NCBI RefSeq assembly: GCF_030052815.1
Contig: NC_079498.1
Coordinates: 71,410,992 to 71,474,991 of the forward strand
DNA from: Hevea brasiliensis
Taxonomy: Eukaryota > Streptophyta > Magnoliopsida > Malpighiales > Euphorbiaceae
DNA: 64,000 nucleotides
Direction: 5' to 3'
Part shown: piece after piece, positions 48,296 to 58,852 of the stretch
How the letters are laid out: each line of letters opens with the position of its first letter
Position numbering within the stretch: the stretch's first letter is position 1
The notes under the pieces: generated by a model
What the model was told of the DNA's origin: nothing
What the model saw: only the letters and a program-made list of their open reading frames with translations
The model's database searches: none
Program-made: the position numbers and the translations under genes

Positions 48296-50167
48296 TTAAA
48301 CAGAGTGGAAACACAAATTCAAAATTTTAAATCAAGGGATTATCATCCAGAGAAGGAAGAAACCTCTAAAACCAGTATAGAGAAAAATGTTTTATTTAAA
48401 CCTATGGAATCTGAAAAATTAAGCCTAAAATTAGCTAAGGAAGATCATTCAGAAATGATAGAAGAATTGACTAAACGGTTAACTAAACTAGGATTAGATT
48501 CTAAAAAGAAATCTGTAGCTCCTTTAACTAAGGATTTTGATATGATTGAAGAATTAACTAAAAGATTAAATAATCTTAATCTAGCTCCTTTAATTAAAAA
48601 GGAAGAGTCAGAAACTTCTGAATCTGAGTTATCTAATGAAGATGATAACACAAAAATTAATAAGATTGAATCAATTCTAAAAGAATCAGAACACCCAGTG
48701 GAAATAAACAGGATTGTTTACCCTAAACCTAGGGCCACAATAGAAATGAAGCCTTATTATCCTAGGCCATCTCCAATTAATTTACAATTTGAAGATATAA
48801 GTTATAATTACGTACAATATGATGGAACTTCAATTGTAGAATGGAACATAGATGGACTTTCTGATTATTAAATCAAAAATATTATCCAGTTTATGACCAT
48901 GTACGCCATGGCTGTAAGAACTAAATGAAATACTGATCAAGCAATAGTGAAAGCCATTATAGCTTGCTTTACCGGCCAACTAAGAGGTTGGTGGGACTTT
49001 TCCTTATCTGAAAAAGGAAAAGCGCAAGTTCTTAACGCTGTCAAAATAGAATTACGAACTGAGGGTGCCACTATGGTCTCGGATTATGTCAATACCTTGT
49101 TATACACCATAGGCATGCACTTCATAGGATCGGTTAGCTTATACATGGATAGGTCTCAGGAACAGTTAATGAACTTAAGATGTCCTGATTTATCTCATTT
49201 TAAATGGTATAAAGATACCTTTTTTGCCCTTATCTTTACTAGGGAAGATAATCAATTTGACTTCTGGAAAGAAAATTTTCTTTCTGGGTTACCCTATTTA
49301 TTTGCTGAACGAGTTAAGAAACAAATTAGAGATGAAAAAGATGGAGCCCTTCCATATAACTATTATACTTATGGAGAACTAGCCTCATAAGTAGTTTTTG
49401 CAAGAATAGCATTATGTAATGAATTAAAAATTCATAGACAAATGCAAAAGGAAAAACTCATAGGTAAAAGATTACTCGGTGATTTCTGTGAACAAATAGG
49501 ACTTCCATCCATAACTTTTCCTTATAAAAGAAAAGTTAAAGGGGGCAGGAGAGCAGGAAAAGGTAAAAAGAAAACCTATAGTACTAAAAGGTATTATAAG
49601 AAAGAAAAGGGCGAATCATCTAATAGAAAAACTCTAAAAAAGAAAACAAAATCTTCTAAAAAGAAGAAAAAAGAGTTTGAAGTAGTTTGTTATAAATGCA
49701 AAAAACTAGGACACTATGCTAATAGGTGTAGGGTAAAAGAGCAAATACAAGCTCTGTCAATCGACGAAAATCTTAAAGAATCATTGATAAAAATATTCTT
49801 AAATGATAGTGAACCTGAAGACTTAGAAGTTAATGCGGTAGACTATACTTCTGAAGAATCTTCTAGTGAATCTGATAAACAATCAGAGTATGATGGGAAC
49901 TGTGACTATTACAAATCACTAAGTACCTTAAATGGTCTGTATGTCTTAACTAAAGAAGAAGATTTAATCTTAGGTCTTATAGACAAGATTGAAGACCCGG
50001 AAGAGAGACGAAATAAGTTAAAAGAATATTTAACTTTGTATAAGGAGAAAAGTCCTTTAGAAAAGAGAATAGAAGAGAAGAAAAATCTATATGATCTTAA
50101 AGAAATCATGGAAAAAATTAAAGCGGCTAAAATGCCAAGAGAACCTACAATAAAAGAATTAAGATAA
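48296..50167 (+). pseudogene. Pararetrovirus coat-protein part of ORF1 with zinc knuckle (broken)
   Basis: Same frame as the movement part, separated by the shared TAG. The first part is Glu/Lys/Ser-rich and acidic, with repeated EELTKRL..L.L motifs (48445-48600). A conserved core follows (GQLRGWWDFSLSEKGKAQVL, SLYMDRSQEQLMNLRCP, FWKENFLSGLPYLFAERVK), then a Lys-rich stretch (49520-49680) and the CCHC knuckle CYKCKKLGHYANRC at 49688-49729, the hallmark of Caulimoviridae coat proteins that bind pregenomic RNA. Stops at 48869-48871, near 48926, 49388-49390 and 50165-50167 break it. Confidence 0.85.
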
Positions 50168-50507
50168 GAAATTAATTCGGTAAAAACTGAATTACATCAC
50201 TTAAAAGAAAGAGTAGTTTTACTCGAAGTAAAAAATGAATCTCCGCTAATAGCTGAGCAAGAAGAAGAAGAAGAAGATAAGGTTGAAGATAATACTAATA
50301 GTATTAATAACCTTCAATATGTTAATAGAATAGATCGAGTTGTGACTCACAAATAGAATACAAGAATTACCAGAGTAGTTCAAAAGGAGTACTTATTTAG
50401 TACAATAGCCTTAATAGATTCAGGCGCTAATTTATGCTGTATAAATGAAGGATTAGTACCCTCAAAGTATTTCTCTAAAACTATAGAGGAGTTACATACA
50501 GCAGACA
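50168..50507 (+). pseudogene. Pararetrovirus aspartic protease, N-terminal part
   Basis: Continues the ORF1 frame: a possible coiled coil (LHHLKERVVLLEV), a Glu run, then the retropepsin active site ALIDSGANLCCINEG at about 50410-50450. TAG at 50354-50356 where the deleted copy at 58434 has Trp. Cut at 50507 by solo LTR 3; it resumes at 54129. Confidence 0.83.
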
Positions 50508-51101
50508 TGTGACACCCCTTACCCGACTACAGTATAGCCGAGCAAGTATGCCACTCAGTGTGCCGAGCACTCTATTTTATCTTAATTCATTTTTATCATA
50601 GTTTTGAAAATAACTTGTGAAATATAATTCATTTATTGAAATTATAATTTATTTGAGGTTCCGAAAATTTTAAAGAAAATCCGGCAGAATACCGGCTACA
50701 AATAGAGAAAACAGTTCTTCAGAACCTGTGAAAAACACTTCCTATGATCATATTCAATCAATCCCAACTCCAATTATCAACAAAGTCTCAGAATAATTTC
50801 AGCAATTTCATTTATTTCTCAATCATTCATCTCATTTGATAGTCATGTAACAATCACAGATCAATATTCACTTTTCCATTTACAAACACAAATTTGCATT
50901 ATTTACATGAAAATCAAAATACATTACATAAGTTTCATTACATATGAGAAAATCAAAATTTATTACAGAATGTCAAAATGACACCTAGTGTCCTACCAAT
51001 GCACTGCAGAAGTTGAGGTGACACAGACATTATGCAGAACTGTGAATGGCCTTACCCAATCTGTGGTCTACCGGGCCCTCTGTTCAAATCTTCAGTACCT
51101 A

Positions 51102-51138
51102 CGCGTTGCAAAAGCGACGCGCTAAGCATAAAGCTTAG
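51102..51138 (-). other. Two-hairpin region of solo LTR 3
   Basis: CGCGT (51102-51106) pairs with ACGCG (51117-51121); CTAAGC (51122-51127) pairs with GCTTAG (51133-51138) across ATAAA. Confidence 0.7.
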
Positions 51139-52618
51139 TGGTGCAAATAATAAAATAGAAAGAAATAATATGCAAATAAAAATCATAATTTCTTAGCCAT
51201 TGTGTTCATAAGAACTGAATAATTACTAACTTATTGTTTAGTCGAGGGCTAATCATGTTTTATGATATTAACTTCTTCATGCATTTCGTTAATTATTTTC
51301 TTCATGATCTTGAGCTTCTTTGTATTTTTGTAATCATTCCTGATTCTTAATTTTCGTATTTTCTTTAATAATCAGTTCAATCACAGTTATACTTTTCCAT
51401 GCCCAAGTAACCTATCTTTGGACGATCGATCGATAACGGTCGCTGGCACCGACACCACAGTGCCTCGGGCCATCATACCATGGGACGCAGAACGTCAACC
51501 ACGTATGCAGTCAGTATGGCTAAAAAGCCATGATATCACATAATCGGCATAAAAGCCATGAATACAGGCATAAAAGCCATGAATACGGGCATAAAGCCAT
51601 GAATACAGGTATAAAGCCTTTCCTTTCGCAGTACTGCTAAAACAATACCCTATTGGCATGCCAAACTATCCAAACCAATCACATTAGGCCTACTAGGGCA
51701 TTTTGCATTTTTAAGTTTCATAATTTTTGAATTTCAAGTTTTCATGTCACTATTCATTTCATTAGTCAACTAAAATGTTGACTTTTGCATAAACAATAGG
51801 TACATTGGTTTTAGTACTCCCAACATACCACATGTTGTATTCAAAACTTGTTGGTTTTGGTCACTTTCTCAAAGTTTAGGTCATTTTGGCAAAATTGCCA
51901 ATTTTTGGTTTTGGTGTCACTATTTACCTCATTGGTCAACAAAAATGTTGACTTTTGGATAGAAAATAGGTGTATTGGTCTTAACACCTCAAACATACCA
52001 CATTTTGTATTTCAAACTTGTTGGTATTGGTTGCCAATACCATTTTTAAGCTTAATGCTAATTGAGCAAAATTTTCGGTTTTCATGCTTCATCTTTACTG
52101 TTCCATTTGTTATTTTTACAGTGGGAATTTGAGGAAATGGTAAACATGAAAGTTGTTCCTTATTTTGTCTAGTTGAATTTCCTTTTTTGAATCACTCCAT
52201 TTGGAGTTTTGTAGCTCAAGTTATGGCCAAAATAAGTTTACTGTTCACGTGCACTGTTCATGCTGAGATTTTGGATCTGGCAGATTTTTGGTCCAACTTT
52301 GGTCAGTAATTTGATCAAGTTAAGTTCATAATTTGGTCTAACTTTCTTCATATGAAATGTTCTACTATGCCTTAGGTTTCCATCAGTTCAAGAATCGCCT
52401 AAATCCGAGTTTTCTAGAGAGAGTTATAGCCATCCAAACGTTGCTGCTCAAATGAAAATCTGCAGAGTTGCAGGTTTGAACAGTAACTGTCACTGCCATT
52501 TGGGTTATGTTCTGGTCATAATTTGGGGTAGGTTTCTTCATGAAAGTTGTTTGTCTATGTCTTAACTTGTTGCTGTAAAAGTTTCAGGTCAATTGACCAA
52601 ATCTACAGTGAGTTATGG

Positions 52619-52645
52619 CCAAATGAACAGTTACTGTTCATTTGG
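52619..52645. repeat. 27-nt palindrome in solo LTR 3
   Basis: CCAAATGAACAG (52619-52630), TTA, CTGTTCATTTGG (52634-52645); identical to solo LTRs 1 and 2. Confidence 0.85.
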
Positions 52646-54128
52646 TCATTTTTGCAGGTGCTGTTGCAGGGGATCCGGATTGGGGCCAAGTTTTGGTCCT
52701 CTTGCTTTGGTCTTTTGGGCATGGTTTCTTCAGAAAAAATGTGTCATTATAAGCCTAGTTTCATGTCCAATTAGCCAAACATCAATTGGACTAACACAGC
52801 CAAATTTATGGCTGTGTAATTGGACTGAAATCTCAGTCCTTTGCTGCTGTCCCTAGGCAGCATAGTCATTCCCTTTTACCATGCTATTTTTCAGTCCATA
52901 TTATGGTCAAATCTCCTCAAATGGTCACTAATTGACCATTAAAATGTCCTTTAACAATTTCATAAGCCAAGTCCACATTTTCACCCTCAAAACCCTAGTT
53001 TCCATTTCAATTTACCCATACACCTTAGTTAAGCACACTAATTCATCATCTATGTAGATATATAGCTTAAACATAATCTCCAATTCATTCTAAGTCCATT
53101 AAAACCATCAAAACACTCCCTTATTGTTCCTTCCTTAGGGCTGCAGAAATTCAAGGCATGCATAAACATAAATTTCATTCACTTAAGTTACAAATTCTTG
53201 CTCACTTTAAGGCTTTAACATGGAATAAAGGAGATTTAAGTATATATGTGCACTAACCTCACTTTAACCTCTTGTAGGCAGATTTTTCCAAGTCCCAATC
53301 TTCACTTTCTTTCTTCTTTTTGGCTGCCAAACACTTTCCAAGAGGTATAGACAAGTTTTTAGTGAAAGGACTTAGGAGAGTTTGTGATGAAATAAGGATG
53401 AAAATGGAGCTTTGGTTGAGATTTAATGGAGGAAGAGGGGAGGGGGTGTAAAACGTTTTTCTAAGGAGAAGAAGGGCTGCTGATTTCTTTTGTTTTTGCC
53501 CATATTTATCTCTTTTTATTTATTAATTAATAGGTTGTTTAATTGTGATTGGTTGGAAGTAAGTGAGTGACATCACAATATGTCATAATTTGCTTAATTT
53601 TTTATTTTTCTTTTCTTTTCTTTTCTACCACATTTCAATTTAATTTTTAGCAATATTTCTTCATATTTTATGTCATATTAATTATTTACTTAACTGGACA
53701 AGTCGGCCAAAAATCACCTCTGAAGGCGAAATGACCAAAATGCCCTCCGTTTGGCTTAACGGGTCAAAATTGTCTGTACCGATTGAAAAATTTTTCTAAA
53801 TATTTTCTTGGCATTCTAATGCCATAGGAACCTCAATGACCCTTCTCTGGAGTCCCAAAAATTATTTTATAATTTTTCCCCCGGGTCTAGGGCTCCTCGT
53901 TGCGAGAACCGCAACTTACCTCTGGTTACCCATCGCTTGGGCACCGGCTCTTTTGACTTAACTGTATTTTATTTCTAAAATTTTTACTAAATTTTTCTCA
54001 TTAATATTTGAGTTAATTATGGTCCCTCACTTTGATTTAAATATTTTTCCAGACGTTCTAGCTGTCCGGACCGACACCGGTCACCGAAACAGTAGAATAT
54101 ACGGAGTTGCTACGGGGAGGGTGTTACA

Positions 54129-55314
54129 AGACAGTAGCAAGATTAGTATAAGGGTTAAATTATCCGACACTGTTGTCTGTAACCAAGGAATATGTTTTGA
54201 AATCCCCTTTATTTTAGTAAAAGGATTATCTCATCCAGTAATATTAGGAAACCCATTTCTACACATGCTGTACCCGATTAAATCAAAAATAGAAAAGGGA
54301 ATTGTATCTGAAATAGAGGGAAAAGAGATTATTTTTGAATATATCTCCTTACCAATAGAAAGAGAAATTGATGTGCTTAAAAGTAACATCAAGAATAAAG
54401 AAAAATTTATAAATTCTCTAAAAAGAGAAGTAGAATACAAAACTATAGAAGAAAAGGTTAATGAACCTAAAATACAAAGAAAAATTAAAAGTTTACATGA
54501 TGAAATGCTTAATAGCATTTGTGCTGACATTCCTAATGCCTTCTGGGCTAGAAAAAGACATGCGATTAATCTACCATATGAGCCCGACTTTGATGAAAAA
54601 ATGATACCAACTAAGGCCCGGCCCATTGCAATGGGTCCAAGACACCTAAAAATCTGTAAACAGGAAATTGCTGACCTCGAGGTAAAAGGGCTTATTAGAA
54701 AAAGTCAAAGCCCATGGAGCTATCCAGCTTTTTATGTTGAAAATGCTGCTGAATTAGAAAGAGGAGTTCCTAGACTAGTCATCAATTATAAGCCTTTAAA
54801 TAAGGCCCTTAGATGAATCAAATATCCACTGCCTAATAAAAGAGATATGTTAAACAGACTCTATGAGGCCCAAATATTTTCAAAGTTCGATATGAAATTT
54901 GGCTATTGGCAAATCCAAATAGCTGAAGAAGATAGGTATAAAACTGCCTTTACTGTACCATTTGGGCATTATGAATGGAATGTGATGCCATTTGGGCTTA
55001 AAAATGCTCCATCAGAATTTCAAAAAATTATGAATGAAATATTTAATGCTTATTCAGCATTTGCAATAGTATACATTGATGATGTTCTTATTTTCTCCAG
55101 AACAATAGATCAACATTTTAAGCACTTAAATGTGTTTATCAAAGTTGTAAAAATAAATGGTTTAGTAGTCTCAGCTAAGAAGATAAAACTCTTCCAGACT
55201 AAAGTAAGATTTTTAGGACATATCATAGAAAAAGGATATATTATTCCCATAGATCGAGCCATTGAGTTTGCCGACAAATTTCCTAACGAAATAAAAGACA
55301 AGACCCAATTATAG
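54129..55314 (+). pseudogene. Pararetrovirus protease C-terminus and reverse transcriptase (broken)
   Basis: The frame resumes after solo LTR 3. Protease end: LSHPVILGNPFLHMLYPI. RT: IPTKARPIAMGPRHLKICKQ, DLEVKGLIRKSQSPWSYPAF, RLVINYKPLNKALR, then a TGA at 54814-54816, KYPLPNKRDMLNRL, FSKFDMKFGYWQIQI, FTVPFGHYEWNVMPFGLKN and the catalytic IVYIDDVLIFSR (about 55065-55100). A FLGHIIEKGYI thumb box precedes TAG at 55312-55314. Frame is the same on both sides of the stops. The YIDD box and PFGLKNAP motif are typical of Caulimoviridae and differ clearly from the FIDD gypsy RTs in this window. Confidence 0.92.
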
Positions 55315-55931
55315 AGATTTTTAGGTAGCCTCAATTATGTTGCTGACTTTTATAAAAGTTTACCCTAAGATGCCAAACCACTTTTCCAAATATTGAAAAA
55401 GAATCCAATACCCTGGACCTAAGAACACACCTTATCCGTCAGAAAAATAAAACAAAGAGTAAAATCATTACCCTGTCTGTCTATTCCTCATCCTGAAGCC
55501 TTTAAGATAGTGGAAACAGACGCATCTGACAAAGGATATAGAGTCATTCTAAAACAAAGAATTGCCGATAAAGAAAGCCTGGTTAGATTTACCAGCCGTA
55601 TATGGACAGTACCAAGAGTTAATTACTCTACTATTAAAAAGAGATCTTATCTATAGTTCTCTGTATACAAAAGTTTGAATCTGATTTATTAAATCAGAAA
55701 TTCCTTATAAGGGTTGATTGTAAGAGTACTAAAGAGATACTCTTAAAAGATGTTAAAAACATTGCTTCAAAACAAATCTTTGCTAGATGGCAAGCCATCT
55801 TATCTGCATTTGACTTTGATATTGAATTCATCAAGGGAGAAAATAATTCTTTGCCTGATTTTTTAACTCGTGAATTTCTTACAGGACATGAGTTCAAAGG
55901 CACCAATGACTCCCTCAAAGTGAACCCATGA
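55315..55931 (+). pseudogene. Pararetrovirus RNase H and end of ORF1 (broken)
   Basis: RFLGSLNYVADFYKSLP connects to RNase H with the first catalytic Asp in VETDASDKGY (about 55510-55540). Stops near 55366 and 55420, and a one-base loss near 55640. The C-terminal half in the shifted frame contains the third acidic residue (RVDCKSTKE) and ARWQAILSAFDFDIEFIKGE, LPDFLTREFL. ORF1 ends at TGA 55929-55931, 22 bases before the ATG of ORF2. Confidence 0.88.
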
Positions 55932-55953
55932 GGTATCGCCTCCTCCGCCTAAA

Positions 55954-57036
55954 ATGGTGGATAAACTTAGAGAAGATGCTTATGCTGTCAGCATCAAAGC
56001 CAATAATGCAAAAGAGGTTAATTACCCCTACATCCCTATCAGCTACTGTTTCCTTATGCCAATAAATAAAAAACATAAGGACCTAAAACCTTATGAGGTT
56101 GCCAATTTTTACACTGAGCACCATACAGTGAATCCTTATTTACCCAAGGACTACACTTATTACCAAGCCATCTTAGACAAAACTGATTCGGTTGTCTTTT
56201 CTCCAACAGAAAGGTCCGCTAATGAGTGGGCATTCAGCAAATTCATAATTAAAAGGATAATATCCTATGGTGAATGGGGAGATTCTCTATTCAAATAAAA
56301 GGAATTAAATTTCGGAAAACTCAGGTACTTTAATTATTTTGATTATATGCAAGCCTGGACTGGAGCCTTAATATATGAAAACAGGCAAAGAAAGTTTAGC
56401 TGGTTCATATAGTTCCAGTTAGATAAAGATTCTTGAGAATTTCCCTCTTGGTTCTATGAATAGTTTTTCAATTGGGGGCTTTTTCCTATAGCTCTACCTA
56501 ATAAGGTCAGAGAAGTCTATAAGCAGTTTGCTGAGTCGAATAATTCCTTAAAAGATCCAAGACTATTATTCACTATCCTATATAAAATTTCCTGGATAGT
56601 TAGATGGGATTATATTGTCTCAAAAAAGAAATATAAAAAGTTTTTCGAGTTCTCTACAGAGCATGTTCCATGGTTAACTCGAAAAGTCCTAATTAAATGG
56701 TGGGATAAATGTGAGTTCTTTGAACCGCCTTCAATTTACTCCTCCAAAGGACTAATTCATCTTGCTAAAAAGCCATCAGTATCCAGTCCATCAGTCTCTT
56801 CTAATCTTACTGACCTATTCAAAGATCTACTCAAGTCAATACCAAAAGACGAGCTTCGCCGACAGTTGTTCAATGCATTATCAGAAGACGACAAAGAAGC
56901 CAGCTCAAAAGTTGCCAGCTCAAAAGCAAAAGATTCGGCTGAGTGTTCAAGAGCCCACGATAAAGAAGAAAGTGACAGTGACACTGACATGGAAGGACAA
57001 TACTTTGAAGACAGCCAAGACCATTATGGACTGTAA
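55954..57036 (+). pseudogene. Pararetrovirus ORF2, 360 codons, unknown function (four stops)
   Basis: One continuous reading frame from ATG 55954 to TAA 57034-57036, interrupted by TAA 56296, TAG 56410, TGA 56434 and TAG 56461 without frame change. Visible parts: NYPYIPISYCFLMPINKKHK, a Trp/Tyr/Phe-rich middle (WTGALIYENRQRKFSWF, ISWIVRWDYIVSKKKYKKFF, LTRKVLIKWWDKCEFF) and an acidic, Ser/Lys-rich tail (SSKVASSKAKDSAECSRAHD). I recognise no enzymatic motif. Position after RNase H is where florendoviruses carry their second ORF and other genera their translation transactivator; I cannot choose firmly. Confidence 0.7.
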
Positions 57037-57169
57037 AGGGTATGAAGATTCTTATCAGCACTAAAAGTGTCTGTGTTAAAGCATCTATCATGCCTAAAAG
57101 ACACACTACTGCCAGCCATCCACTACTGCCAGCCAGCCATCCACTCATCCTTGTCTGCCACTAAAAGTA

Positions 57170-57212
57170 ACGTCCTCAATGACGCCAGAAGACTCTCTCC
57201 AGCTCCTATAAG
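57170..57212 (+). promoter_or_regulatory. Pararetrovirus pregenomic promoter (TGACG pair and TATA box)
   Basis: ACGTC (57170-57174) and TGACG (57180-57184) form a TGACG-motif pair like the as-1 type elements of caulimovirid promoters, here in inverted arrangement, followed by CCTATAAGAAGG (TATA at 57207-57212). A direct repeat (CACTACTGCCAGCCA, about 57104-57142) lies just upstream. It is in the long intergenic region between ORF2 and the primer site, where the pregenomic RNA promoter is expected. Confidence 0.6.
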
Positions 57213-57252
57213 AAGGACTCTCGACCTGCTTACCAAGCAGAATGTAGTATGC

Positions 57253-57360
57253 AATAAAAGTCTTTAAGTTTTTCTCTGTAAAAATTCTTATTCTAAGTTT
57301 CTCTATTCTGCCTTCTGTTTTGTTCAAAGTGTTCTACGTGTATACTATTTTATAAATAAA
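57253..57360 (+). terminator. Pararetrovirus poly(A) signals
   Basis: AATAAA at 57253-57258, about 45 bases after the TATA box, and again at 57355-57360. In this virus family the signal lies just after the transcription start so the RNA ends are terminally redundant. Confidence 0.55.
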
Positions 57361-57725
57361 ATATATGGTATTTTCTCAATCTCAATCTGCTTTCTCTTGA
57401 GTTAGTAATGAGATAGATGTTTTAATTAATCAAGCAAAAGAACTTAACTAAGAACTTGAAACACTACCCTTGACTACTGTGGATCTTCTTGGACAACCAT
57501 CTGGTAAGTACGATTACTGGGTTTACTATTCTTCTCCACCATCTGCAAACATACCAAGCTCATCCATTACCCCTACTGGTTGGGACGACGACTGTAGCTC
57601 TATAAGTATTACTATTTAAATACTATTCCATAGTACTGTTCACTATACTACGATAAGTATGCTCTGCACTTGCCCTAAATAGGGACCCTGTGCATCAGAA
57701 ATCTCTTTATTAATTATGTTTACTT

Positions 57726-57959
57726 ATGTCTACTTATATTGAGCGTGTTGTTTTTTATTTATTATGCATTAATTTAACTGATAGACTAGAAGTAGAACAT
57801 CTTAGAGAAGAACTAGTAAGAAATGGCACTGATCTATGCAATCAACATCTAGAAACCCACACCATCTATTATGATTGTCGAGAACATCAAAGGACTCTAG
57901 TTTTGTTTTGTGTAATTATAGGTCTCTTAGATATCTGGTTAATAAATAATAATTTCTAA
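57726..57959 (+). CDS. Uninterrupted 77-codon small ORF in the pararetrovirus leader
   Basis: ATG 57726 to TAA 57957-57959, with no stop although all large frames of the virus are broken. It has an N-terminal hydrophobic stretch (VVFYLLCINL), a charged middle (RLEVEHLREELVRNG), three Cys, and a C-terminal membrane-like segment (LVLFCVIIGLLDIWLI). It sits between the poly(A) signal and the primer site, where caulimovirid leaders carry small ORFs. I do not recognise the peptide, and only one copy is in the window, so it may be chance. Confidence 0.4.
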   Translation: MSTYIERVVFYLLCINLTDRLEVEHLREELVRNGTDLCNQHLETHTIYYDCREHQRTLVLFCVIIGLLDIWLINNNF

Positions 57960-58133
57960 ATATTGTATTAAATGTTTCCCATCCTTTCTCTTCTCTGTTT
58001 TCTGCCATCTTCTTTCTCAACAAAGTGGTATATCGGCTGGAAACTAGTAAACGCTTGAGCCCTTCATTGGTAAAGGTAGAGCAACTTCTAGACACAACGC
58101 CACATGCTACTTTTTAGATCTTTTATTCTCAAG

Positions 58134-58145
58134 TGGTATCAGAGC
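58134..58145 (+). other. Pararetrovirus primer binding site, copy 2
   Basis: TGGTATCAGAGC, a perfect initiator tRNA-Met site. The following ~185 bases match 46640-46818 closely, closing the 7.88-kb unit. Confidence 0.92.
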
Positions 58146-58852
58146 CAAGTTAGTGGTAGAAGTGGTCATAAGTTCTAGTGAAACCCAAGTCGCGTATCCT
58201 ACAGCCAGAGAAGTTGAGAGAAAGGAGTGTTAGGCAATTGGAGTAACATCGTTGACAGTGATCCAGAACAAATTGACAAACTATTCTCCAGCTTGTCTGG
58301 TAGCTCTAGGAGTGGTAGGTTCGCTAATAGCTGAGCAAGAAGAAAAAGAAGAAGATAAGGTTGAAGATAATACTAATAGTATTAATAACCTTCAGTATGT
58401 TAATAGAATAGATCGAGTTGTGACTCACAAATGGCATACAAGAATTACCATAGTAGTTCAAAAGGAGTACTTATTTAGTACAATAGCCTGAATAGATTCA
58501 GGCGCCAAAGTATTTCTCTAAAACTATAGAGGAATTACATATAGCAGATAGTAGCAAGGTGAGTGTAAGGTTTAAATTATCCGACACTGTTGTCTGTAAC
58601 CAAGGAATATTTTTTGAAATCCCCTTTATTTTAGTAAAAGGATTATCTCATCCAGTAATATTAGGAAACCCATTTCTACACATCCTGTACCCGATTAAAT
58701 CAATAACAGAAAAGGGAATTGTTTCTGAAATAGAGGGAAAAGAGATTATTTTTGAATTTATCTCCGTACCAATAGAAAGAGAAATTGATGTGCTTAAAAG
58801 TAACATCAAGAATAAAGAAAAATTTATAAATTCTCTAAAAAGAGAATTATAA
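58146..58852 (+). pseudogene. Deleted pararetrovirus copy: leader joined to protease
   Basis: Leader sequence up to about 58320 (ORF1 ATG changed to ATT at about 58272) is joined directly to protease sequence equivalent to 50243 onward. Movement and coat regions (about 3.4 kb) are missing. A second, small deletion just after IDSGA (58500-58507) removes about 30 bases of the active-site segment. It continues LSHPVILGNPFLHIL to about 58852 where the strand switches. Confidence 0.85.

Larger units (their letters stand above)
50508..54128 (-). mobile_element. Solo LTR 3 (3,621 bp) inserted in the pararetrovirus protease
   Basis: TGTGACACC at 50508 and GTGTTACA ending at 54128, with AGACA at 50503-50507 and 54129-54133. 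The two other protease copies in the locus (46312-46616 and 58498-58850) show the uninterrupted site. Same family as solo LTRs 1, 2 and 4; no internal genes. It contains a two-hairpin region, a GGCATAAAGCC minisatellite (51516-51620) and the 27-nt palindrome. Confidence 0.95.
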
